Below are positions 7,977 through 15,823 of a stretch of 59,166 bases of DNA, in pieces. The DNA lies in NCBI GenBank assembly GCA_009780015.1, contig WRAW01000005.1, positions 1 to 59,166 of the forward strand, read 5' to 3'. This stretch comes from Defluviitaleaceae bacterium. GTDB taxonomy: Bacteria > Bacillota > Clostridia > Lachnospirales > WRAA01. Each line of letters begins with the position of its first letter. Position 1 is the first letter of the stretch. The notes under the pieces were generated by a model, which was not told where the DNA came from, made no database searches, and saw only the letters and a program-made list of their open reading frames with translations. The translations under genes were made by a program, and so were the position numbers.

Positions 7977-8969
7977 TCAGACCTCCTGTAGGCTGGCCAT
8001 AATCGCGGCCCAGCCATCCTCTTCCAGTATTTTGTCAATCTTAAACCCGTGCTCCCCCAGAGCCGCCGAAACATCCGGCACGCGTTCGCTAATGATCCCG
8101 GACGATACAAACACCCCTCGCTCGCTAAGCATATCCGACACAACCGGCGCGAGGGCAATCACCACATCGGCGACGATGTTGGCTGTCACTATGTCGTACT
8201 TACCGGCAAGCACCTCCGACAAATCCTGGCACCCAACCGAAGTATTGTCCAGCACATTTCCCGCAAATACGCGGTATCTGCCCGGCTCGATGCCGTTAAG
8301 CCCGGCATTTTCTCGGGCGATCTGCGCGGCTGTCGGGTCAATGTCGATCGCAACCGCCTCTTTCGCACCCAACATCAGCCCGATAATGGACAGTATCCCG
8401 CTTCCACAGCCAATATCGAGCATCCTCCCGGCTCCCGGCGACACTTCCTCAAGCGTCTCGACGACCAGCCGCGTGCTCTGATGCAGTCCGGTGCCAAACA
8501 CGTGCCCCGGCTCTATACAGAACACAACATCGGAAGGCTCCGCTTCATAATCTTCCCATGTCGGCTTGATTACCACGGACTTTCCGATCCTGAACGGCTT
8601 GTAATGCTTACGCCAGTGCGAGAGCCACACGTCGTCGTCCATCTTGTCCGAGAACGACAGACCGAGATCGCCCAAGCCGCCTTCGGGGTTTTGGGAGCGT
8701 AAGCGCCCAAGCGCGTCGTCGGCTGCGCGTAACGTCTCATGTCCGTAGCCGTCGTCCTGCACATAGAACTTGACGATAACATCACCCGCTTCCGCGGACA
8801 TGAGTTCTTCGTCAACATAATCCCAGTTAAGCGGGTTTGCCTCCAAAAAGCGGCGCATCTCAGTATTGTCAACAATTTCAGTGCCTTCTATGCCGCAGTC
8901 AAGCAGCATAGCCGCAACAAGGTCGCCCCCGTATTCGTTTGTCCTGATCCGTGCTTCTATCCAGTCCAT
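7977..8969 (-). CDS. prmA: Ribosomal protein L11 methyltransferase
   Basis: 330 residues from the ATG at 8969 (MDWIEARI), with TAGGTGA upstream; a longer frame to 8996 lacks a site. The N-terminal substrate-recognition domain is followed by PGHVFGTGLHQSTRLV and the SAM motif MLDIGCGSGILSI, then DIVTANIVADVV, all diagnostic for PrmA. It trimethylates L11 lysines. It is first in the prmA-rsmE-desulfurase-thiI run. Confidence 0.95.
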   Translation of the reverse strand: MDWIEARIRTNEYGGDLVAAMLLDCGIEGTEIVDNTEMRRFLEANPLNWDYVDEELMSAEAGDVIVKFYVQDDGYGHETLRAADDALGRLRSQNPEGGLGDLGLSFSDKMDDDVWLSHWRKHYKPFRIGKSVVIKPTWEDYEAEPSDVVFCIEPGHVFGTGLHQSTRLVVETLEEVSPGAGRMLDIGCGSGILSIIGLMLGAKEAVAIDIDPTAAQIARENAGLNGIEPGRYRVFAGNVLDNTSVGCQDLSEVLAGKYDIVTANIVADVVIALAPVVSDMLSERGVFVSSGIISERVPDVSAALGEHGFKIDKILEEDGWAAIMASLQEV

Positions 8970-9048
8970 AAATTCACCTACGGCATTATAACACATAAAA
9001 AAGCTGCTAACAATACGCAGCTCTTGAATTTGATAATATTTTTAAAGC

Positions 9049-9252
9049 TTACTCCATGTCGGCCGGCTCACGGGGAATTATGATTGCGGCCACCAAGTAC
9101 GCAAGCAGCCCCGGGAAGATGTTCGAGAACAGGATCATGACAAACACGACAATTCTGACGAGCGTCGGGTCGATGTTGAAATAATCGCCTATGCCGGCGC
9201 AAACGCCGTCCACCTTAACATTCCTTCTGGACTTATACAGCTTCCTATGCAT
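9049..9252 (-). CDS. PspC-domain membrane protein (short)
   Basis: 67 residues. LYKSRRNVKVDGVCAGIGDY is the PspC signature, followed by FNIDPTLVRIVVF and one hydrophobic span (LFSNIFPGLLAYLVAAIII) ending IPREP. PspC-type proteins are small inner-membrane proteins linked to envelope stress. AGGGAGGG precedes the ATG. The next gene upstream is a second PspC protein, so the two probably form a pair. Confidence 0.85.
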   Translation of the reverse strand: MHRKLYKSRRNVKVDGVCAGIGDYFNIDPTLVRIVVFVMILFSNIFPGLLAYLVAAIIIPREPADME

Positions 9253-9281
9253 ACGGTTCCCTCCCTGTAATATATATGCCG

Positions 9282-9521
9282 CTAATTGTGGCGGTTGTCA
9301 TAGTGACCGCCGTCGTAAACGCTCGGATGTTCCGGTTCACGAGGGATTATCATCGCCAAAATAAAGTATACGATCAGCCCGGGAACAAGCTGCAGCATAA
9401 ATATTGCAACAATCGTAATAATTCTGACAATCGTCGGATCAACGCCCATGTACTTAGCGATCCCGCCGCAGATACCGCAAACCTTTGCGTCCGACGTCGA
9501 TCGATAGAGCCTCTTTGTCAT
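9282..9521 (-). CDS. PspC-domain membrane protein (second copy)
   Basis: 79 residues from the ATG at 9521, preceded by AGGAGG. It has the same plan as its neighbour: KRLYRSTSDAKVCGICGGIA, YMGVDPTIVRIITI, a membrane span and IPREPEHP, plus a His/Asp/Tyr-rich tail (DGGHYDNRHN) the other lacks. The upstream region (9522-9618) contains CATACTATC, which could serve a vegetative or sporulation sigma factor; no firm promoter is claimed. Confidence 0.85.
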   Translation of the reverse strand: MTKRLYRSTSDAKVCGICGGIAKYMGVDPTIVRIITIVAIFMLQLVPGLIVYFILAMIIPREPEHPSVYDGGHYDNRHN

Positions 9522-9618
9522 AACATGTCCTCCTAACACCTGTAGACTTGAAGTTCTTTGCTTCTCTAATTACATATACGATAGTATGCGCAGTTTGGTA
9601 TGAAACAATTTCAAAAAT

Positions 9619-10317
9619 TTAGAACCAGTACGGCAGGGTTTTCTGTTCGGAAAAGCTGTAATATTCCTGGCCGGCTACAATGATGTGATCCTCCACAACA
9701 ATATCTATCGCCTCAAGAGCCTTGACAATCGCCTTAGTCATATCGATGTCAGATTTTGACGCAGTCACCACGCCGCCAGGGTGGTTGTGCGTAATAATAA
9801 CCGCTACAGCCCTATGGATAAGCGCGGTATGCACAATCATGCGCGGATATACCATGGTTTGCGTAAGCGAACCTTCGGATACTTTCTCGGTATGGATTAT
9901 GTAGCGTTGATGGTTCAGGCATATAATGTACATGCACTCGTTGACTTCGCCCATAAAAAGCGACATGCAATAATCCCCCGACTGCTTGGAAGTCAGAAGC
10001 CTGGCGCGCTTCTTCCACTTGCTGAGATTGTATCGCCTCGCAATCTGCGGGATCATGGACACCATCACGGCGACGTGCTTTGTCACCTTGCATTTTTGAG
10101 CAATCTCACGCGGACTTGCCTCGAACAGGTTGTGAAGCGAGCCAAACTGGCTTATCATCCTGTGAGCCACTTCGTTTGTGTTGCGCCGCGGGCTGTAGCA
10201 GTAAAACAGGAGCATTTCAAGAATCTCGTGGTCTTCAAAGCCCTCAAAACCATGGGCTATAAACTTATCCTTTACCCTGTCTCTGTGGCCGTCGTGCGGG
10301 TTTTTGTCCTTACTCAT
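9619..10317 (-). CDS. radC: RadC-family JAB/MPN protein
   Basis: 232 residues. An N-terminal helix-hairpin-helix part (GFEGFEDHEILEMLLFY) is followed by the MPN/JAB domain. The metal-binding signature is VIITHNHPGG with a downstream SKSDIDMT Asp. Despite the name, the cellular role of RadC is unsettled. Its start overlaps by one base the stop of the DUF402 gene (TAATG), indicating translational coupling. Confidence 0.9.
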   Translation of the reverse strand: MSKDKNPHDGHRDRVKDKFIAHGFEGFEDHEILEMLLFYCYSPRRNTNEVAHRMISQFGSLHNLFEASPREIAQKCKVTKHVAVMVSMIPQIARRYNLSKWKKRARLLTSKQSGDYCMSLFMGEVNECMYIICLNHQRYIIHTEKVSEGSLTQTMVYPRMIVHTALIHRAVAVIITHNHPGGVVTASKSDIDMTKAIVKALEAIDIVVEDHIIVAGQEYYSFSEQKTLPYWF

Positions 10318-10799
10318 TATGTACTCCGATCAAAGTACTTTAGAAGATCATCGAAATCTCCTCTGTAAATTACGTCCAGAATCCAGGCGCTTATTCTCAG
10401 AGCGGACATAGCCTGATCGCACGTGATGAGACCTTGTTCCAACGCAAACGGGACTTGGTCAAGATCCAACACCTTGACCAAGCCTCCGTTTTCGACTACT
10501 ACATCTATTAACAGATCGTTGAAAACAATTTCGTTAGCCTCGTGATCTATGTGAGTTTCTAATATGTCAATGTAATGATATAGCAGGCGTTCGCCCTGAA
10601 AAAACTTGCTAATCTTCACGCCCTTGTCAATAAGGTAGCAAGAGGTTCCTCGGTCGAAGTCCCGGCGCGGCTTCAGAGTGCTCCATTCGGTTATCAGTAT
10701 GTGACGGTCGTAGTATACGATTGTGTCGTTGCGCAGGCAAACCTTTTCATCGGGAATATAGCGGCGTCTGTAGAGGGTCGGATAGCAAGCGTTTTCCAT
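10317..10799 (-). CDS. DUF402-family protein (possible nucleotide phosphatase)
   Basis: 160 residues. The core GTSCYLIDKGVKISKFF, LLYHYIDILETHID and VDVVVENGGLVKVLDLDQV matches DUF402, a fold shared with the nucleoside tri/diphosphatase Ntdp and the FAU-1 RNA-binding protein. Acidic residues suited to divalent-metal binding are visible in the YIDI and DLLIDVVV strands. Substrate not inferable. The ATG is preceded by GGAGG, and the gene lies 3 bp after the amidase gene and upstream of radC. Confidence 0.75.
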   Translation of the reverse strand: MENACYPTLYRRRYIPDEKVCLRNDTIVYYDRHILITEWSTLKPRRDFDRGTSCYLIDKGVKISKFFQGERLLYHYIDILETHIDHEANEIVFNDLLIDVVVENGGLVKVLDLDQVPFALEQGLITCDQAMSALRISAWILDVIYRGDFDDLLKYFDRST

Positions 10800-10802
10800 T
10801 GG

Positions 10803-12965
10803 CTACCTCCGGGGCGCGTATATTGAAAAAACTTCCCTGATGCTTGCGTATATGGCGTCCGCGATAAGCTGCTGGTGAGCCGTATCCGTCAGCCTTTGCA
10901 GCTCGGCAGGATTGCTCATGAAGCCGATCTCAAGAAATACCGCGGGCATTGTCGTCTGACTAAGCACAACGAACTGGGATTGACGCACTTCTCGGTCATT
11001 GGAGCCGATCATACCGATAATGGTGCGATGGAATATCTCCGCCGCTTCGCGCGAGCCGATGGAATCAGGGTTGGCGTTGGGGCGTGTCCAGTAGTGAGTC
11101 TCCGTGCCGTTTGCTGCGGTATTGCCTCCGCGGCGCACAGCGTTGTTATGGATGGATACAAACAGGTCTCCCACTTCGTTGGCAAGACGCGCGCGTTCTC
11201 CAAGCGTCACGAACACGTCTTCATAACGCGTCGTATACACCTTTATGTAGCCGCTTTGCCTGATATTAGCAATGAGCCTCTCGGCTATCTGCAGGTTCAG
11301 GTCTTTTTCAGCGACTCCGCCGTAGTACGCGCCCGGATCGCTTCCCCCGTGACCGGGATCGACCACTACGATATGCGAGTGGACTTCGCGCGGAAGGCGC
11401 GCACGGATATAGATATTCTCGGTATCTTCTTCCACGACGAACGCAAGTATTCTGCGCTGAGAAATAACCAGGCTGGTCTGGCCCGCCGCGTTGGTCTGTA
11501 TGTTTACGGAGTTGATAAAATCGTCATATATCGGGAAAGTTCCATAACCCAAGTGTGATAACAAGTTGTAACCCATGTGCAGAGTGTATCGAAGCCTAAG
11601 GTATTCGTCGTCATGGGTAACGGCGCCCGAGTTTATGTGCATACCGGCCTTGCTGATTACAATTGTGCGGGACGCGGCGTCATAGCTGATATTGCGGAAT
11701 GTTGGAGCTGTCGCGGTCACAATCAGGCTATTGCCCACGACGCTTGTCTGCACCGACACCTCACCATGAAATGTCAGTACAACACGGCCGGATGTCGGCG
11801 AGTACTGGCTGGAGCGTATGTGCGACACAAACTGCCCGGACTGCGCGTCATCAATCAAGGTGTCCATAAGCGACCCCGGCTGGTCGATAACTAAGCGGCG
11901 AGGATCCGCCAGGAAGAACGTAGACGGGTTCGGCACGCCGTCCAGGTTTATTGTAACGGTATCGGCATTTCCGTCCGCAGCCATGCGTATATCTGTGACG
12001 CTATTCATCGTAAAGCTCAGGAACATGCTGCGCCTGTCTTCCGACATGGTAACCGCCACGTCAAACGGCGCGTGAAGATCAAACACGACCCGTTCAACAT
12101 TTGACCCGGCAGAGCTGGAGCGCACCTGCCTAACAAACGGCGACGTAGTTTCCGTTACGGACGGCAGGCTGCTTGCAGCGTTATGTATATCCAATACGAC
12201 CCTGTTGCCGTACAGAAATAGCGTGTCTACGCGGCTGATTGGGCCGCTGGCCGTTATGCCGTATGAAACCATTTCCAGAAACACATTTGCCGACGCTTCT
12301 TCGACGCTTACCAATGTCGTTCGCGGATGGCTCTCCGCGGTTATGGCAAACGGCGAAATGTCCCGCGGTGTAGTGGCCTCGGCATCTTCTTCGTATTCAA
12401 AGTATTGCTGACCATGTCCGTTTTCCGGCCGGCTTTCCTGTACCTGTTCGTAACCCGGAAGCAGCGATGGGGGAATGTTAATACCCGGAGCGTGCAGCAA
12501 GTCGCGCTCCGACCTTGCCACATACGCAACGCGCCGCTGCCCGTCCCACTGCACGTCAAATCCGAATGATTCGCTCACAAAGCGCAGAGGTATCATTGTA
12601 CGCCCGTTGATAATTCTCGGCGGTATACTCATTGTTACCAGGCTGCCGCCCACATTAGCGTAGAGGCTGTCTATCTGCATAGCCACGACGTTATCCTCGT
12701 AGCTCACGATAATTTCCTGCGTCGGAGGTATCCAGCCGACGTCCGCTCCAAGATTCTCGAAGACGTCACGTGCGGGAACCAGAGTAAAATCATTGTAGAT
12801 CACCGGCGGCGATTCCAAGTCTATAAGAAGAGTATTTTCGACTACCAGCGATATTGGTGAAGAGTCGGAGGCGTTCGCGAGTACCTGTTCGGTTCCGAAA
12901 AAACCTGCGACAACAATGGTCAGGAACATCGCGGCCGGCACGACTGACTTGATTAGTTTCTGCAT
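10803..12965 (-). CDS. N-acetylmuramoyl-L-alanine amidase with stalk and AMIN domains
   Basis: 720 residues, secreted. Signal peptide at 1-31 (MQKLIKSV to VLANA). Residues about 40-150 form a copper-amine-oxidase N-terminal-like domain (NTLLIDLESPPVIYNDFTLV; IINGRTMIPLRFVSESFGF). Residues about 210-500 hold two AMIN-like beta modules that bind the envelope. Residues 531-720 are Amidase_3, with zinc ligands H539 (DPGHGG), E553 (AEKD) and H606 (SIHNN) and catalytic E679 (LEIGFMSN). It cleaves the amide between muramic acid and the stem peptide in wall turnover, division or sporulation. All catalytic residues are intact. A consensus-like promoter lies upstream. Confidence 0.93.
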   Translation of the reverse strand: MQKLIKSVVPAAMFLTIVVAGFFGTEQVLANASDSSPISLVVENTLLIDLESPPVIYNDFTLVPARDVFENLGADVGWIPPTQEIIVSYEDNVVAMQIDSLYANVGGSLVTMSIPPRIINGRTMIPLRFVSESFGFDVQWDGQRRVAYVARSERDLLHAPGINIPPSLLPGYEQVQESRPENGHGQQYFEYEEDAEATTPRDISPFAITAESHPRTTLVSVEEASANVFLEMVSYGITASGPISRVDTLFLYGNRVVLDIHNAASSLPSVTETTSPFVRQVRSSSAGSNVERVVFDLHAPFDVAVTMSEDRRSMFLSFTMNSVTDIRMAADGNADTVTINLDGVPNPSTFFLADPRRLVIDQPGSLMDTLIDDAQSGQFVSHIRSSQYSPTSGRVVLTFHGEVSVQTSVVGNSLIVTATAPTFRNISYDAASRTIVISKAGMHINSGAVTHDDEYLRLRYTLHMGYNLLSHLGYGTFPIYDDFINSVNIQTNAAGQTSLVISQRRILAFVVEEDTENIYIRARLPREVHSHIVVVDPGHGGSDPGAYYGGVAEKDLNLQIAERLIANIRQSGYIKVYTTRYEDVFVTLGERARLANEVGDLFVSIHNNAVRRGGNTAANGTETHYWTRPNANPDSIGSREAAEIFHRTIIGMIGSNDREVRQSQFVVLSQTTMPAVFLEIGFMSNPAELQRLTDTAHQQLIADAIYASIREVFSIYAPRR

Positions 12966-13003
12966 GTCAAACCTCCATAAAGCTGCGAACTTTTCTTAAG
13001 AAA

Positions 13004-13033
13004 ATTATAACACAAACAATGATAATTTGTCTA
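13004..13033 (-). promoter_or_regulatory. Sigma-70-type promoter of the amidase gene
   Basis: On the minus strand TAGACA (13033-13028), an 18-bp spacer and TATAAT (13009-13004) precede the amidase ATG by about 40 bp. The rest of the 175-bp divergent region is AT-rich; no equally good promoter is seen for the plus-strand gene. Confidence 0.7.
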
Positions 13034-13140
13034 ATTGCGTTGCATATTTGTAATATTTATTTAATAATTATGATAAAGTCACCCTGACATACGTCAAATA
13101 ATAGTATGATGTAGCGAATAAATGGGCAGAGGTGGAAGGC

Positions 13141-14418
13141 TTGAAAAACAACTGTATCGTAAGAATGGCCGACAACCGGCTGTTTGCGTTCTACCACAGC
13201 GACACGCCGGGTATTGTTCAAAGAAGCTTTGAAAGCGGAAGATGGGGAAAGCCCACGGTCATCGCGCCGGATATGCAGGACAACTTCACTGTTTCAACCG
13301 ACAGCCAGGGCGTGCTATACTTGTTCGCGCAGGACGCCGCCGGCGACGTGCATCTATACAGGCTCCGCCAGGGAGAATGGAAGTCGCGGGTGATTCTCAA
13401 GAATCCCGGAGACAGGCAGACGAGGCTGAACATTTATCCAATGGTGTCCGACGAAGGAATGTCGATAATCTATAATCACGCCTCAGGCACAGACAGCGGA
13501 ACGCTGATGCTTCGTAGCATGGACGAACGCGGCAAGTGGAGTGCTCCGGCAAGCATCGACAGCTATACCTCAGGCGTCATGCCATTTTCCGTACAGACAA
13601 TAACCCCAAACCACGCAATCCTGTTCTACGCCAGAAAGAGCGCCGAACCTACAATTGGCTACGTCGAAGTCAGCCCCGAACGAACCACGGCGTTCAACAC
13701 TATCCACACAACCAACCACCGCATTACAGACACGTCGTTTCTTGTAACAAACGACAGTCTTCACTCACTGTTTGTCGTCAAAGGTATGTTTTCCAGCCAA
13801 GTAATATACAGGAAGAAATCGAGCGACAACTTTTCAGCGCCGGTTGTATTGGCCGAAGGCGCGCAGATGAGCAACTGCCTGCTTATGTATACTTCAGGCA
13901 GACTGACGGCATACTTTATGGCCGGAGGAAATCTCATACATTCGTCGTCCTCCGATCACGGTGAAACATTTTCCGCCGCCGCACGATATACAAACAAGTT
14001 TTGCGCTGTTCCCGCCAAGTCGACGTACATCTCCCAAATCCCGATGGACAAGGACGCGTATTTCGCGCGCCAGCTATACGTCGACCGCAACAACGCAGCC
14101 GACATACAGTTGATGTCGGATGTGTACGAAGATTTCTACCCGCTGCATCAAGCTGCTGCGGCGCATCAAACCGAAGCCGCAAGCCCGCCGGAAAGCTTAT
14201 CGGACGAGATTTCTTTGTACAGGGATAAACTTGAAATAGCTCGGCTGCAGCTTACCGAAAAAGATCGCCGGATGGCAAGGCAAGCGCAAGCTGCCGAAGA
14301 GCGGGAGACACGTCTGTCAGCACGGATCAGCGAACTCGAGGCCGAGATGAAAAATCTCAAATCAGCCCAAGAAGACGCTAACAAAGCCCAGCGAAAATAT
14401 CCTTTAATGATTGTATGA
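13141..14418 (+). CDS. Beta-propeller-like protein with C-terminal coiled coil
   Basis: 425 residues if started at the TTG at 13141, which lies well after GAGGTG; a GTG at 13132 overlaps that site. There is no signal peptide. Residues about 10-330 repeat blades of the type seen in sialidase/BNR and tachylectin propellers (FAFYHSDTPGIVQRSFESGR, LYLFAQDAAGDVHLYRL, HSLFVVKG, SSSSDHGETFSAAARY). Residues about 355-415 are rich in Glu, Arg, Lys, Ala and Leu with heptad spacing, a probable coiled coil (ISLYRDKLEIARLQLTEKDR). No sialidase active-site arginine triad could be assigned. Function unknown; the location next to sigG and an amidase suggests a spore or cell-wall role, but this is only context. 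Confidence 0.65.
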   Translation: MKNNCIVRMADNRLFAFYHSDTPGIVQRSFESGRWGKPTVIAPDMQDNFTVSTDSQGVLYLFAQDAAGDVHLYRLRQGEWKSRVILKNPGDRQTRLNIYPMVSDEGMSIIYNHASGTDSGTLMLRSMDERGKWSAPASIDSYTSGVMPFSVQTITPNHAILFYARKSAEPTIGYVEVSPERTTAFNTIHTTNHRITDTSFLVTNDSLHSLFVVKGMFSSQVIYRKKSSDNFSAPVVLAEGAQMSNCLLMYTSGRLTAYFMAGGNLIHSSSSDHGETFSAAARYTNKFCAVPAKSTYISQIPMDKDAYFARQLYVDRNNAADIQLMSDVYEDFYPLHQAAAAHQTEAASPPESLSDEISLYRDKLEIARLQLTEKDRRMARQAQAAEERETRLSARISELEAEMKNLKSAQEDANKAQRKYPLMIV

Positions 14419-14449
14419 TTAACACAGAAGGAACTGACGGCAAGCGGCG

Positions 14450-14542
14450 GAAAACCTAGTCCCCACAAAACCCGATTTTGGCCTTGCGGGGTGGGATTCG
14501 ACCTCTCAAAAAGCGTTGAGCGGTATTGAACATAGGTTCTTA
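14450..14542 (-). repeat. One-ended copy of the GTGTTCAATACC repeat family
   Basis: The right end (14522-14542) reads on the minus strand as TAAGAACCTATGTTCAATACC, followed inward by GCTCAACGC and a GGTC..CCACCCC block. The same order occurs at 50676. A further internal block at about 14460-14490 matches the 31053 element (20 of 25 bases). The left end is missing, so the copy looks truncated. Together with the terminator behind it this fills the 335-bp gap 14419-14753. Confidence 0.7.
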
Positions 14543-14640
14543 AAGTACAGAGATCAGAGAACTCAAGCTTTGTCAATAGGCAATTCTATCCATAAATTTC
14601 CATATTCGGATTTTGCGTATGTTTGCAAGCACTGATTGCC

Positions 14641-14678
14641 GTAAAAAAGTTGTCGACATTTTTCGACAACTTTTTTAC
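14641..14678. terminator. Strong bidirectional terminator before sigG
   Basis: A 16-bp perfect stem (GTAAAAAAGTTGTCGA and its complement) with a 6-nt loop and A and T runs on either side. It isolates sigG from the upstream beta-propeller gene. Confidence 0.9.
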
Positions 14679-14707
14679 GTATAAATAGTTGGCTCCGGGT
14701 TATTCTT
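14679..14707 (+). promoter_or_regulatory. Possible sigma-F-type promoter of sigG
   Basis: GTATA at 14679-14683 and GGTTATTCTT at 14698-14707, 14 bp apart, partly match the sigma-F pattern that drives sigG in Bacillus. The -10 match is imperfect, so this is a weak call. Confidence 0.3.
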
Positions 14708-14753
14708 TTAATAACATCATGACTGGCACAACCAAACCAGACGGAGGCTCAAC

Positions 14754-15530
14754 ATGCTTAACAACAAGGTTGAAATTTGCGGTGTAAATACGGCGAAGCT
14801 GCCAATACTCAAGCCGGACGAGAAGAAGGAGCTCTTTAACCGGATTCTGCAAGGCGACGAGGAAGCGCGCGAAAAGTATATCTACGGCAACTTACGCCTT
14901 GTCCTCAGTATTATTCAGCGGTTTTGCAACCGCGGCGAGCACATCGACGACATATTCCAGGTAGGTTGCATCGGGCTTATCAAAGCAATAGACAACTTTG
15001 ACATAAACCAGGGTGTACAATTTTCAACATACGCCGTACCCATGATAATTGGCGAGATCCGCAGATATCTGCGCGACAACAACTCGATACGGGTTTCGCG
15101 CTCGCTTCGCGACACGGCGTACAAGGCTCTGCAAGTTAAAGAGCGCCTGACAAACGCAAACAGCAAGGAACCCACCATCGAAGAGATTTCAAAAGAACTC
15201 GAAATTCCCAAGGAACTAATACTCTTCGCACTGGACGCTATACAAGACCCGATATCGTTGTTCGAGCCGATCTACCACGACGGAAGCGAGGCAATCTTTG
15301 TCATGGATCAGTTGAGTGACGAAAAAAACACCGATGTCAACTGGCTCGAGAATCTATCTCTATCCGAAGCTCTGAAGCGTCTCAATGAACGCGAGAAGCA
15401 CATACTGAACCTGCGCTTCTTCGAGGGCAAGACACAAATGGAAGTAGCTGATGAAATAGGAATCTCACAGGCTCAAGTTTCAAGGCTTGAGAAATCAGCG
15501 TTAAAGAACATGAAAAAGTATATATCGTAG
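14754..15530 (+). CDS. sigG: RNA polymerase sporulation sigma factor SigG
   Basis: 258 residues, the family length. The N-terminal KVEICGVNTAKLPILK is characteristic of SigG. Region 2 (NLRLVLSIIQRFCNRGE, DIFQVGCIGLIKAIDNFD, FSTYAVPMIIGEIRRYLRDN), region 3 (PTIEEISKELEIPKELIL) and region 4 (LNEREKHILNLRFFEGKTQM, EIGISQAQVSRLEKSAL) are complete. It directs late forespore transcription and is strong evidence that the organism makes endospores. GGAGG precedes the ATG. It stands as a single transcription unit between two terminators. A sigma-G-type promoter at 49954 in this window would be a target. Confidence 0.96.
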   Translation: MLNNKVEICGVNTAKLPILKPDEKKELFNRILQGDEEAREKYIYGNLRLVLSIIQRFCNRGEHIDDIFQVGCIGLIKAIDNFDINQGVQFSTYAVPMIIGEIRRYLRDNNSIRVSRSLRDTAYKALQVKERLTNANSKEPTIEEISKELEIPKELILFALDAIQDPISLFEPIYHDGSEAIFVMDQLSDEKNTDVNWLENLSLSEALKRLNEREKHILNLRFFEGKTQMEVADEIGISQAQVSRLEKSALKNMKKYIS

Positions 15531-15533
15531 CAC

Positions 15534-15570
15534 AAAAAAGGTCTGGAGGAAGCTTCCTCAGACCTTTTTT
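15534..15570. terminator. Bidirectional terminator between sigG and moaD
   Basis: AAAAAAGGTCT pairs with AGACCTTTTTT around the palindrome GAGGAAGCTTCCTC, with one bulged G. It ends both convergent units. Confidence 0.93.
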
Positions 15571-15577
15571 GCTATTC

Positions 15578-15796
15578 TTAACCTCCCCCTACCGGAGGAA
15601 ATAATGACACTATGTCGCTTTCGGAAAGCGCGGCGTCAGGATTTGCGTTCCTGCCGTTTATCAGATAAATTGCTACGGCCGAAGGCAATATCCCCAAGGA
15701 CTCCATTACGGCGAGGCCGTTAATGCCCTCATGCCAATCCACTCTGACTGCCTTGCCGCGGTTTTCCCTAAGCGTAGCGAACAATCGGACTTCCAT
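15578..15796 (-). CDS. MoaD/ThiS-like sulfur carrier protein
   Basis: 72 residues of ubiquitin-like fold: MEVRLFATLRENRGK, a central AVMESLGILPSAVAIYLING, and the C-terminal SLFPPVGGG. The terminal diglycine is the site adenylated by an E1-like enzyme and thiocarboxylated to donate sulfur to the pterin dithiolene. The gene is last in the cofactor locus, directly behind the oxidoreductase gene. The ThiF-like E1 at 18107 is its likely partner. A second free glycine at the very end is a small deviation from classic ..GG ends. Confidence 0.88.
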   Translation of the reverse strand: MEVRLFATLRENRGKAVRVDWHEGINGLAVMESLGILPSAVAIYLINGRNANPDAALSESDIVSLFPPVGGG

Positions 15797-15823
15797 TACG
15801 CCACATCTCCGAACGTATAACTT

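Noticed and set aside
13132-14418. Sialidase annotation for the beta-propeller protein
   Set aside because: Blade-like repeats are visible, but the catalytic Arg triad, Tyr/Glu pair and a signal peptide are not.
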